Source: a bacterium
GTDB taxonomy: Bacteria; Patescibacteriota; Patescibacteriia; 2-12-FULL-60-25
Reading direction: 5' to 3'
Length of the DNA stretch: 35,363 bases
Assembly (NCBI GenBank): GCA_021806685.1
Contig: JAJZQU010000007.1
Span: 1 to 35,363 of the forward strand
The notes under the pieces were generated by a model that made no database searches, was not told the origin of the DNA, and saw only the letters and a list, made by a program, of their open reading frames with translations. Position numbers and translations under genes: made by a program. Position 1 is the stretch's first letter, and each line of letters opens with the position of its first letter. This document shows, piece after piece, positions 1 through 7,182 of the stretch.

Positions 1-1669
1 TGGAGGTTAAGGCTCCGGCCACATTGCGGCCCTCATCTGAGTCATAAGGCAAGCCCATACTCATGAGCAAAGCTCCCAAGTTGGCATAACCAATACCTAA
101 CGAACGGAAGGCATGGGAGTTGTACTCGATGGCCGGCGTGGGATAAGACGAAGCGCCAACAATAATCTCCTGGGCAATGATAATGATGCGGCAGATGTGC
201 TCGTAAGCAGCTACGTCAAACTGGCCGTCCGGCGTGCGGCATTTCATGAGGTTGATGGATGCCAGGTTGCAAGCTGAGTCATTCAGGAACATGTACTCCG
301 AGCAGGGGTTTGAGGCGTGGATACGGTCGGTATTGGAGCAGGTGTGCCAGTTATTGACTGTCGTGTCGTATTGCATGCCAGGGTCGCCGCACTGCCAGGC
401 TGCATCGCTGATTTCGCGCAGCAGGTCGCGCGCGCGGAACTTTTCGCATGGTTCGCCGTTAGTCACGAACTTAGTCCAAAAATCAGTATCTTGGTCAACA
501 GCCTGCATGAAAGCGTCGGTTACGCGCACGCTGTTGTTGGCATTTTGGAAAAAGATGGAAGAGTAAGCTTCGCCATCCAACGATCCGTCAAAACCGGCGT
601 TGATCAAGGCATGGGCTTTCTTTTCCTCTTTGGCTTTACACCAGACAAACTCTTTGACGTCCGGGTGGTCTATGTTCAAGATGACCATCTTGGCCGCGCG
701 GCGTGTTTTGCCGCCGCTCTTGATAACGCCTGCAAAAGCATCGTAGCCGCGCATGAAAGATACCGGGCCGGATGATTTGCCGGATGAAGCTGCCAGGTTC
801 TCTTTGGAAGAACGCAAGGAAGAAAGGTTTGAGCCGGCGCCTGAACCATATTTGAAAAGCATGCCTTCGGTCACTGCCAACTGCAGGATTGACCGCATGT
901 CGTCCTGGACTGAGTTAATGAAACAAGCTGAGCATTGCGGATGCGGGTTAACGCCCACGTTAAACCAGACCGGGGAGTTAAAAGCCGCCTTTTGGTTAAC
1001 GAGTACTGATGTTAGTTCGGCTTCGTAGATATCAGCATCTTGGGCTGTTTGGAAATAACCGCCAACTCTGCCCCAGTTAGTGATAGTCTTGGCTACACGG
1101 TCAACCAACTGGCGCATGGAGGTTTCACGTTCCGGTGTGCCCAAACGACCGCGGAAATACTTGGAAACGATGATGTTGGTGGCTGTTTGGCTATAAAATT
1201 TAGGTACCTCGACACCTTTTTGTTCAAAGACAACCTTTCCCTTCTCGTTGGCAATGACAGCATCGCGTTGGTCCCACTCAAGCTCGTCGTAAGGATGGCT
1301 TTCTTCAGTCGTAAAAAACCGATGGACTTTTATGCCATGGCCATAGTCAGGTTCTTGGGACCGTTCTGAGAGCTGCAACCTGTAGAGCAAGTAAAGTCTG
1401 GCAACTTGGGTAAAGTTCAAATCAATCAAAGCGGCACCGGCCGTTTCCCTCACATCTTCTGTTGTCGGGACTGTGTGGCCATCAAAACGCTGGTTTAGCT
1501 TATGGATTACGTAATTGACTGCGCGGTCAATTGAGGAAGCGTTCTTTTCTGGGTCAAAACCGGCTGACCTAAAAGCCTCGCGGATGCTGTTCCTGACTTT
1601 TTCCGGTTGAAAACGGTCTATGTGCCCGTCACGGCGACGGATCGATTTAAGTGTTTTCAGATATGCCAT
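1..1669 (-). CDS. nrdJ: Adenosylcobalamin-dependent (class II) ribonucleotide reductase, C-terminus cut by window edge
   Basis: This gene makes deoxyribonucleotides from ribonucleotides using vitamin B12, without oxygen or a second subunit. My reverse-strand reading is open from an ATG at 1669 to the window edge, about 556 codons, with no stop. Residues 1-100 are an ATP-cone allosteric domain (SIRRRDGHIDRFQPEKV). The reductase barrel follows, with NSPVWFNVGVNPHPQCSACF, and the active-site loop NPCSEYMFLNDSACNLASIN, which contains the N-C-E catalytic set. The start is supported by GAGG (1675-1678) five bases before the ATG. The C-terminal Cys pair that re-reduces the enzyme lies outside the window. 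Upstream are a TATAAT promoter, tandem NrdR-like boxes and a roughly 235-nt structured leader. Class II is assigned from the NSPVWFN/CSACF pattern and the ATP cone directly fused to the barrel. Confidence 0.93.
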   Translation of the reverse strand, partial: MAYLKTLKSIRRRDGHIDRFQPEKVRNSIREAFRSAGFDPEKNASSIDRAVNYVIHKLNQRFDGHTVPTTEDVRETAGAALIDLNFTQVARLYLLYRLQLSERSQEPDYGHGIKVHRFFTTEESHPYDELEWDQRDAVIANEKGKVVFEQKGVEVPKFYSQTATNIIVSKYFRGRLGTPERETSMRQLVDRVAKTITNWGRVGGYFQTAQDADIYEAELTSVLVNQKAAFNSPVWFNVGVNPHPQCSACFINSVQDDMRSILQLAVTEGMLFKYGSGAGSNLSSLRSSKENLAASSGKSSGPVSFMRGYDAFAGVIKSGGKTRRAAKMVILNIDHPDVKEFVWCKAKEEKKAHALINAGFDGSLDGEAYSSIFFQNANNSVRVTDAFMQAVDQDTDFWTKFVTNGEPCEKFRARDLLREISDAAWQCGDPGMQYDTTVNNWHTCSNTDRIHASNPCSEYMFLNDSACNLASINLMKCRTPDGQFDVAAYEHICRIIIIAQEIIVGASSYPTPAIEYNSHAFRSLGIGYANLGALLMSMGLPYDSDEGRNVAGALTS

Positions 1670-1905
1670 GATTGCCTCTGTATTGAGGTTGGCATCCAAG
1701 ATTCTCTCCGTGCTGGTTTTTCCAACCGAAGAATTTGCCTGTGGGCACATAGGGCGGTGGTGGGTCACGGCACTCGAGAGTGCCGTGATGGGTTAAATTT
1801 TGTTATTTCCGACAGCAATGTAATTTCTCCAAGTTTGAATCTTGGAAAAGCGCGTTTTACATTGGTTGTGGCTAAAGTCGGATGACCACAACATCTTGTG
1901 GTCTA
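1670..1905 (-). ncRNA. Structured 5' leader of nrdJ with alternative pairing over the ribosome site
   Basis: The predicted transcript starts near 1905 and runs about 235 nt to the ATG. It contains a small hairpin CCAAG/CTTGG (about 1830-1846) and a perfect 24-bp palindrome at 1765-1788 whose arms begin TCACGGCACT. Near the start codon, GGTTGG (1722-1727) can pair locally with CCAGC across five A residues, or with CCAACC (1687-1692). CCTC (1685-1688) overlaps CCAACC and can instead pair with the Shine-Dalgarno GAGG (1675-1678) across a six-base loop. The last two pairings exclude each other, as in a translational riboswitch platform. I see no clear B12-box, so I do not call it a cobalamin riboswitch. 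The ligand, if any, is unknown. Confidence 0.5.
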
Positions 1906-1933
1906 AGCGCGATTATACCACAAGATGTTGGGG
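1886..1933 (-). promoter_or_regulatory. nrdJ promoter with tandem NrdR-type boxes
   Basis: Two 16-bp boxes lie 32 bp apart, start to start, about three DNA turns: 1886-1901 (CCACAACATCTTGTGG) and 1918-1933 (CCACAAGATGTTGGGG). They match about 12 and 11 positions of the NrdR consensus ACACwATATATwGTGT. Between them, on the minus strand, is a perfect -10 hexamer TATAAT (1912-1917). The -35 is weak. One box overlaps the -35/-10 spacer and the other overlaps the expected transcription start, as at known NrdR targets. The next gene is a ribonucleotide reductase, which fits NrdR repression. Confidence 0.75.
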
Positions 1934-1958
1934 AGGACGAAAGTCCTGGGGATAAGGT

Positions 1959-2546
1959 TCAAAGGCCCAATGAAAGGTTGATCTTCGGAGCTTCTTGCGC
2001 CTCAGCCGGCGCGATCGGCATGGTGATATTTTGTTTTTGTCCTAGGCGGTCAAAGTATTGGATTTGTTTTTCGGCCAAAGCTTTCTCGTAAATATCTCTC
2101 GTGACTCTCACGTCCTGTAGGCAGTAATCTTTCAATTCATCGATTTTGCCCTCTTTCCAAAACCGGACCGCTTGCAAGCCATCACCGCTCTTGCCCATGC
2201 CCAAAGTCGCCTGGGCCACAGTATCCAATTTAATCCTGAACCCCAAGCGCTTTTCTATCTCAAGCAAAAGATCGACCGTGGGCAGGCTCATAATGTTGCC
2301 TGTGTAGTAAGTCTGCATGCAGGGGTAATCAAAACCAAAAAGGTTGTAACCGATGATGCGGCTCGACCTCTCTAGGCGCGGCCAGAGTTTTGGCAGGTCT
2401 GCTTCCAAGAAAGATTCAAAAGTATCTGTCTCATAAAAATATACGCCCACCACTGAAATTTTAAGCAATGAGGCTTTATAAGCCCCCACGTCTTGGAAGG
2501 TGTTTTGGGTTTCAATATCCAGGACAATTTCAGTGCGATCCGACAT
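1959..2546 (-). CDS. DEDD-superfamily (RNase H-like, YprB-type) 3'-5' exonuclease
   Basis: A 195-residue protein with the DEDD exonuclease motifs in order: LDIET near residue 9 (Exo I, D and E), IGYNLFGFDYP near 64 (Exo II, with N and D), and LKDYCLQDVRVTRDIY near 137 (Exo III, with the final D's). These residues bind two metal ions that cut the 3' end of DNA or RNA. The fold is that of YprB/RNase_H_2 proteins, which act as single-domain nucleases. About the last 30 residues are Ala/Pro-rich and probably a loose tail. The ATG at 2546 is the only good start and has no Shine-Dalgarno site. The gene ends 25 bp before the nrdJ promoter boxes, so nrdJ is transcribed separately. The substrate cannot be told from sequence. 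Confidence 0.8.
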   Translation of the reverse strand: MSDRTEIVLDIETQNTFQDVGAYKASLLKISVVGVYFYETDTFESFLEADLPKLWPRLERSSRIIGYNLFGFDYPCMQTYYTGNIMSLPTVDLLLEIEKRLGFRIKLDTVAQATLGMGKSGDGLQAVRFWKEGKIDELKDYCLQDVRVTRDIYEKALAEKQIQYFDRLGQKQNITMPIAPAEAQEAPKINLSLGL

Positions 2547-2642
2547 ATAGAGACAAGCCGTAATCTAGCACAAATTACACAAATTTAGGATTGTGGATAA
2601 ATCGCCGTGGTCTTGCTAGATTTATGAGAGTTTGTATACAAG

Positions 2643-2667
2643 AAAAAACCGCCTAAAGCGGTTTTTT
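2643..2667 (-). terminator. Rho-independent terminator after typA
   Basis: AAAAAACCGC - CTAAA - GCGGTTTTTT is a perfect stem with A- and T-runs on either side, so it can work on both strands. The typA stop codon (2666-2668) lies within its outer arm, so termination follows translation without any gap. Confidence 0.9.
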
Positions 2668-4465
2668 ACAATTGCCCTGCGCGGCGCCTTTCGTATTCTT
2701 TGAGGAACATCTTACGCATTCTGATATTTTTGGGAGTGACCTCTACTAACTCGTCGTCCCCTATGTATTCCAAGGCCAGTTCAAGCGACATGATGCGGTG
2801 GGGAGTCAGGGCTTCTGACACGCCATCCCCTTTTGAGCGCATATTGGACAACCTTTTTTCTTTGCATACATTGACCACCAAATCTTCCGGCTTGGCGTTT
2901 TGGCCAACAATCATGCCTTCGTAAACTTCGGTATTGGGCGGGATGAAGAGGATGCCCCTCTCTTGGGCAACCAACATGCCATAAGAAACAGCCGTACCCG
3001 ATTCGTGTGCGATAAGTGAACCATGCTCCTGGCGCATTAAGTCCCCGGCATAAGGCTTATAACCCAAGAGCAAAGTGTTGATGATGCCTTGGCCGCGCGT
3101 ATCAACCGTGAATTCATTGCGATAACCGATTAAGCCGCGGGTTGGGATCTCGAAAGTCAGGTAAGCCACGCCGTTTTCATTCAGCATGTTTTTGAGTTCA
3201 CCACGGCGGCGACCCATCTTCTCGATAACAGTCCCGCTCATGGTATCAGGCACTTCAATCTCAACCTGCTCAAACGGTTCTTGTTTTTGTCCGTTAATTT
3301 CTTTGAAGATGACTTGAGGGCGGGAAACTTGCAGCTCAAAGCCATCACGACGCATCTTTTCGATCAAAATCGCCAAGTGCAGTTCTCCCCTGCCCTCAAC
3401 AGTAAAAGACTCGCCAACATTCTGAAAATCAACACGCAAAGCAACGTCGTTCTGCAACTCGCGTTCCAACCTTTCTTTAATGTTGCGTGAGGTAGTGTAT
3501 TGGCCTTCTTTACCTGAAAAAGGTGAGGTATTGACGCCAAAGGTCATTTTAACTGTTGGCTCTTCAATAGCCATGACAGGCAATGCCTCGGGGTTAGTTG
3601 GATCAGCGATCGTTTCACCGATGTTGATGTCACTCACGCCCGAAAAAGCCACAATTTCACCAGCTGGCGCTTCAGCCACTTCCTTGCGGTCCAAGCCATC
3701 AAAAATCATGATATTGGTTATTTTGGCTGGTGCAGACTTGCCATCACGGTTAATCCAAACCACATTGCCCGGGCGGAAAACTCCCCTTACAACGCGTCCT
3801 ATGGCAATACGTCCCTTGTAGTTGTCGTGTGAAACATTGACGACAGAGACTTGCAAAGGAGCCTCAAGGTCGACTTTTGGTTCAGGGATGTACTTAACGA
3901 TAGCATCAAATAGCGGAGCAACGTCGTTCATGCGGCTCAAATCAGGGTCCAAGCCAGCTTTGGCTTGCTTGGCAGAAGCGTAGATGACCGGGAAATCAGC
4001 CTGCTCACTGGAAGCCCCAAGCTCAAAGAACAAGTCAAAAGTCTTGTCCAACACCCAGTCCGGGCGGGCGTCCGGCTTATCAATCTTATTAATGACAACA
4101 ATAATGCGGTGCCCTGCCTCGATGGCCTTTTTAAGCACGAATCTGGTCTGTGGCATTGGCCCCTCTTTGGCATCCACCAACAATAAAGCTCCATCCACCA
4201 GTTTCATGATACGTTCCACTTCGCCGCCAAAGTCAGCGTGTCCCGGAGTGTCTACGATGTTGATTTTTACGCCATGGTAATTAACGGCCGCGTTTTTGGA
4301 GAAGATGGTAATCCCGCGTTCCCGTTCAATATCATTGCTGTCCATGATGGTATCACCGGTCAACTTTTGGACGCTTAAAGTGTCTGATTGCTTCAATAGC
4401 GAATCAACCAAGGTAGTCTTACCGTGGTCAACGTGGGCAATAATCGCTATGTTGCGCAATTCCAT
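2666..4465 (-). CDS. typA: Translational GTPase TypA/BipA
   Basis: Full-length 599-residue ribosome-binding GTPase. In other bacteria TypA helps ribosome assembly and growth at low temperature or under stress. The GTPase motifs are all present: AHVDHGKT at residues 10-17 (P-loop), ERERGITI (switch I), DTPGHADF (switch II) and NKID. The EF-G-like domain II follows, then two alpha/beta domains, and the TypA-specific C-terminal domain ending in MRKMFLKEYERRRAGQL. The length matches the family, about 600 residues. The ATG at 4465 is only eight bases after a strong promoter, which implies an almost leaderless message. The gene appears monocistronic, with its own terminator at 2643-2667. Confidence 0.97.
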   Translation of the reverse strand: MELRNIAIIAHVDHGKTTLVDSLLKQSDTLSVQKLTGDTIMDSNDIERERGITIFSKNAAVNYHGVKINIVDTPGHADFGGEVERIMKLVDGALLLVDAKEGPMPQTRFVLKKAIEAGHRIIVVINKIDKPDARPDWVLDKTFDLFFELGASSEQADFPVIYASAKQAKAGLDPDLSRMNDVAPLFDAIVKYIPEPKVDLEAPLQVSVVNVSHDNYKGRIAIGRVVRGVFRPGNVVWINRDGKSAPAKITNIMIFDGLDRKEVAEAPAGEIVAFSGVSDINIGETIADPTNPEALPVMAIEEPTVKMTFGVNTSPFSGKEGQYTTSRNIKERLERELQNDVALRVDFQNVGESFTVEGRGELHLAILIEKMRRDGFELQVSRPQVIFKEINGQKQEPFEQVEIEVPDTMSGTVIEKMGRRRGELKNMLNENGVAYLTFEIPTRGLIGYRNEFTVDTRGQGIINTLLLGYKPYAGDLMRQEHGSLIAHESGTAVSYGMLVAQERGILFIPPNTEVYEGMIVGQNAKPEDLVVNVCKEKRLSNMRSKGDGVSEALTPHRIMSLELALEYIGDDELVEVTPKNIRMRKMFLKEYERRRAGQL

Positions 4466-4473
4466 AGGTGCGA

Positions 4474-4502
4474 AGTATATGCTAAAACTTAAAATAAGTC
4501 AA
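4474..4502 (-). promoter_or_regulatory. typA promoter (leaderless type)
   Basis: On the minus strand, TTGACT (4497-4502), a 17-bp spacer, then TATACT (4474-4479). The -10 ends eight bases before the typA ATG, so transcription should begin one to three bases before the start codon. Confidence 0.85.
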
Positions 4503-4503
4503 C

Positions 4504-4574
4504 GACAAACCACCCCCCGAGTCAAACTCGGCTCCCCTCCTTAGCCAAGGAGGGGAAACAAAGGGGTGGTTGTT
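4504..4574. repeat. Multi-hairpin palindromic intergenic element
   Basis: The outer arms AAACCACCCC and GGGGTGGTT enclose two inner hairpins: CCGAGT-CAA-ACTCGG and CCCCTCC(TT)-AGCC-(AA)GGAGGGG. The layout of an outer stem around smaller stems recurs at several gaps in this window. It touches the stop codon of the ROK-like ORF. Confidence 0.8.
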
Positions 4575-5035
4575 TAAGCTAGAGTGATTTTGACTGTTGG
4601 TTTTTTGCCCAAGTGTTGTTTTCTGGCTTTGCCCATAGCATGGCCCCAGGCATCAAAAGTCTTGGCCATAGGCCCTTTGATTGTAATCTCAGTTGGTTGG
4701 AGCAGCCTTTCCAGGTTGGCGATCAAGGCTCCTATATGGGATCCATACTCCACGAAAAGGTCAGCTCCTTCAGGGTCGCCTTCCTGAGTTTTGTGATAGA
4801 TAGTTTCCGCGCTCAAACCGGATTTGCGTTTGAAAAAGTCAGAACCGCAAAAATCTTTTAGCAAATAACTCTCGTGTGGGACATCCAAGGCTTCCTGGAA
4901 ATTGGCGATTAGCATGTTCATGACCACTGTTGTTGGCTTGCCTCCGGTTATCTGGCTGGTTAGTTTTATGTCCTGCCCCAACTCAAGAACCAGGCCAAGG
5001 CCTTTTTTTACTGCTCGTTTTGATGTAGCAGGTTT
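4574..5035 (-). CDS. ROK-family kinase C-terminal half, N-terminally truncated (possible pseudogene)
   Basis: The last 80 residues align by eye with the C-terminal domain of ROK sugar kinases: GLSAETIYHKTQEGDPEGAD, then SHIGALIANLERLLQPTEIT, comparable to the family pattern GxxLGxxLANLxNxLNPxxIVIGG. The first part (KKGLGLVLELGQDI) resembles the GTGIGGGII strand in the middle of ROK kinases. The N-terminal domain with the ATP phosphate loop and catalytic Asp is absent, and the zinc site CxCGxxGC is not seen. The frame is also open from an ATG at 5059, but that ATG lies inside the palindromic element 5055-5136. I therefore prefer the ATG at 5035 (153 residues), although it has no Shine-Dalgarno site. 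The reading frame is intact. It is either a decayed gene or a small protein that has lost kinase activity. Confidence 0.5.
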   Translation of the reverse strand, partial: KPATSKRAVKKGLGLVLELGQDIKLTSQITGGKPTTVVMNMLIANFQEALDVPHESYLLKDFCGSDFFKRKSGLSAETIYHKTQEGDPEGADLFVEYGSHIGALIANLERLLQPTEITIKGPMAKTFDAWGHAMGKARKQHLGKKPTVKITLA

Positions 5036-5054
5036 CATAATATTAAGTATTCTT

Positions 5055-5136
5055 GTCATTCCGAGGGAGTTCGACGAGTCGAGGAATCTTAGTTAACTGA
5101 GATCCCTCCACTTCACTTCGTTGCGGTCGGGATGAC
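5055..5136. repeat. Multi-hairpin palindromic element (GTCATTCCGA type)
   Basis: The outer arms are GTCATTCCGA (5055-5064) and TCGGGATGAC (5127-5136), with one mismatch. Inside is AATCTTAG-TTAA-CTGAGATC with one wobble. Repeats starting GTCATTCCGAG are common between genes in many bacterial genomes. This copy sits at the broken 5' end of the ROK-like ORF and just after the glycoside hydrolase stop codon. Confidence 0.8.
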
Positions 5137-5143
5137 ACGAGGG

Positions 5144-6145
5144 TTATCGGAAGATGGTTTTAGCTGTTTCCCAGAACTCTGGACGGTTTTGGGTGGTCTT
5201 CATCCAATACCACCATTCTACACCCCAGTAATCGATTGTCGAAATACCGGAATTTTTGGCGAAACTGATATTGTTCATCATCTGTTTTAGGTCAAAAGTC
5301 TGCATTTGTTCATCGATAGGCGTTTCTAGCAAAGTTACTCGCTTGGTCCAGGGTTCCATTTGGAATTCGCTGATATAAAAATTTTTTATGCCCCAGAGCA
5401 AGCTCATGGCCTGGCCCTTGCGTAGATAAAATTGGGGAGGCACAAACCAGTAATGGAAGATGCCTAACGGACCTATGACTACGCGGTAAACGCTGACGCC
5501 CAATCGATCGACTCTGCCGCCTAAAGTCCAAAAAGACAATTCACCGGAATCAGTTGTGGCTATTGGTTTAGTGTCCAGCGAACGGACGAGCTTGATTTCC
5601 TTATCAAACAGACCGTCAGCCGTTTCAGGGCACTTGCCAAATGGGAAACCCGGTTCATTTTCTACCTGCCAACTTTTGACTGCCGGATGGTTTTTGTAAC
5701 GGTTAATTACTTGGTTCATATAATCCAAAACAGCCTGCTCCCGTTCGCCGTTCGATAAATTGACGGCCCAGTCCGGTATCCAACATTCTGGCCAGCGCGG
5801 TAGCTTTTCACCGACTGCCAAAACGACACTCCCCTGTTTGGCAGCTACGCTATCCAACTCGCGATCAAGCCATGCCCAGTCCCACTTTCCTTTTTGCGGT
5901 TCGAGTAAACTCCAGTAAGCCGGAATACGGAAACGGCGGATGTTCAAATCATTCAAACTCGCTGCCAGAACTTCGTCCGGATCTAGTTTAAATTCTTCGG
6001 CATATGGCTTGCTGAAAGTAACGCCAGCTGTTTGCTGCAAAGGCAGCCTTAAGCTCATGGCCAAAAAACCGCAGGCAACAGCGATGAAACAAGCAGCTAG
6101 TATCAGCCCGACTATCTTAATATGTTTCTTTGTTTTAGGTTTCAT
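5144..6145 (-). CDS. Membrane-anchored clan GH-A-like glycoside hydrolase
   Basis: A 333-residue protein with one N-terminal membrane segment (about residues 10-32) after a Lys-rich start, so the enzyme domain should face outside. The rest is a TIM-barrel glycosidase of the GH5/GH39/GH42 kind. The acid/base Glu is in WQVENEP (E164) and the likely nucleophile Glu is in ISEFQMEPW (E260), at the ends of strands 4 and 7 as expected for a retaining clan A enzyme. IRRFRIPAYWSLLEPQKGKWDW near residue 69 matches the start of such barrels (R..W...EP..G.W.W). The substrate is unknown. It is a single gene with palindromic elements on both sides. Confidence 0.75.
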   Translation of the reverse strand: MKPKTKKHIKIVGLILAACFIAVACGFLAMSLRLPLQQTAGVTFSKPYAEEFKLDPDEVLAASLNDLNIRRFRIPAYWSLLEPQKGKWDWAWLDRELDSVAAKQGSVVLAVGEKLPRWPECWIPDWAVNLSNGEREQAVLDYMNQVINRYKNHPAVKSWQVENEPGFPFGKCPETADGLFDKEIKLVRSLDTKPIATTDSGELSFWTLGGRVDRLGVSVYRVVIGPLGIFHYWFVPPQFYLRKGQAMSLLWGIKNFYISEFQMEPWTKRVTLLETPIDEQMQTFDLKQMMNNISFAKNSGISTIDYWGVEWWYWMKTTQNRPEFWETAKTIFR

Positions 6146-6150
6146 AGATT

Positions 6151-6244
6151 AATTCCCCCTTCGCTTCCCCCTTTAATAAAGGGGGCTTTTAGTCAACCCC
6201 CTTATTAAGGGAGGTGTCCCGCAGTATTGCGGGACGGAGGAATT
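6151..6244. repeat. Multi-hairpin palindromic element with three inner stems
   Basis: The outer arms are AATTCC (6151-6156) and GGAATT (6239-6244). Inside are CCCCCTTT-AAT-AAAGGGGG (6167-6185), a CCCTT-ATT-AAGGG stem (about 6199-6211), and the near-perfect palindrome GTCCCGCAGTATTGCGGGAC (6216-6235). The last differs at one base from a palindrome at 35150-35169, so modules are shared between elements. Confidence 0.85.
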
Positions 6245-6250
6245 TAGACA

Positions 6251-7177
6251 TTATAAACTAATCATCGCCAGTCCAACAGCCATGACGGCCAGAGCCACTG
6301 CTTTTAGGGCAATAACATTTCGTTTCAAAGATTCGCCAAGCAGGGTTTGTGCTTTTGATTTAAGGACAAAAGCCACGATGACCAGTAGCGCGAATTGCAT
6401 GACTTGCAGCGCGTTGACGATCGAGGCGCTACCCAAGGAAATGGCGTATTGGAGCAGGATAAAGCCAATGCCGCCCAAGACTTGGCCGACGATAGCTAAT
6501 TTGGCAGCTGATGAGCCGGATATTACCTCCCCTTTTTTCTTGCCTTTATGGGCACGAATGATGGATAGCATCTCAGCGCCAGACATCGGGTCAATCAAAC
6601 ACGCCAAGATGAGCGCCGTGGCAGCGGCCACTATCCTGGTTGTAACAAAGCCACCCAGGAAACCGGCACTGTCGTAAACCGCCTTGCCGCTAATGGCGCT
6701 CACGGCAAACATCAAAGCCGAAAGTATGCATAAGAGGATGGTTACCCTGGTCAGCCTGGTCTGCGCCTTGCCTCCGGCCAAAAGAATGGTGGCGACAATC
6801 AATAAAGCAAAACCGATTAATTGCTGGTACGAGAGGCGTTCGCCCAAAAAAGAATAAGCTCCAATTAGAGTCATGACCGGTATCAAGGCACTGATGATCG
6901 GAACAACGCGGCTGGCTTCACCCCGCGACAAGGCAGCAAAAAACGTCCATAGCGCCACCATAAAGGTTATGCCGCAAAGGATGGCCCACAAAATATCCAC
7001 GCCAATCGGCCAGCTGGTAACCCAAGGGATCAGCACGATGGCCAGGCCTGACAGAAGCCCGACCATGCCGGCATAAGTGGCGCTGCGCTTGAAGGCGTTC
7101 TTGAGAAGTATCTTGTCGATCACGAAGGCAAACCCGTTGGCTGCGTGACCGATAAGTGCGATGATGATCCAAGTCAT
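6251..7177 (-). CDS. DMT-superfamily (EamA-like) transporter
   Basis: A 308-residue protein made almost entirely of hydrophobic segments, about ten in total, in two related halves as in EamA-type drug/metabolite transporters. EASRVVPIISALIPVMTLIGAY, followed by LGERLSYQQLIGFALLIVAT, is typical of the end of the first half. Family members export amino acids, nucleotides or other metabolites; the substrate cannot be inferred. A roughly 20-residue cytoplasmic loop (RAHKGKKKGEVISGSSAAK) is predicted in the second half. The gene starts five bases after the stop of the upstream metallo-hydrolase, so the two are probably co-transcribed. There is no Shine-Dalgarno site, which suggests translational coupling. 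A paralogue lies at 26671-27579. Confidence 0.85.
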   Translation of the reverse strand: MTWIIIALIGHAANGFAFVIDKILLKNAFKRSATYAGMVGLLSGLAIVLIPWVTSWPIGVDILWAILCGITFMVALWTFFAALSRGEASRVVPIISALIPVMTLIGAYSFLGERLSYQQLIGFALLIVATILLAGGKAQTRLTRVTILLCILSALMFAVSAISGKAVYDSAGFLGGFVTTRIVAAATALILACLIDPMSGAEMLSIIRAHKGKKKGEVISGSSAAKLAIVGQVLGGIGFILLQYAISLGSASIVNALQVMQFALLVIVAFVLKSKAQTLLGESLKRNVIALKAVALAVMAVGLAMISL

Positions 7178-7182
7178 ATTTT

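Noticed and set aside
1670-1905. Cobalamin riboswitch upstream of the B12-dependent reductase
   Set aside because: No recognisable B12 box (GCCACTG-like) or its usual spacing could be found, so only an unspecified structured leader is reported.
2592-2600. Perfect DnaA box (TTATCCACA on the minus strand) upstream of the exonuclease gene
   Set aside because: It is a single box without an AT-rich unwinding region, further boxes or dnaA/dnaN neighbours. One match can occur by chance, so it is not evidence for an origin.
5035-5059. Upstream ATG at 5059 as start of the ROK-like ORF
   Set aside because: This ATG lies inside the GTCATTCCGA arm of a palindromic element, so the added eight residues are probably not original coding sequence.
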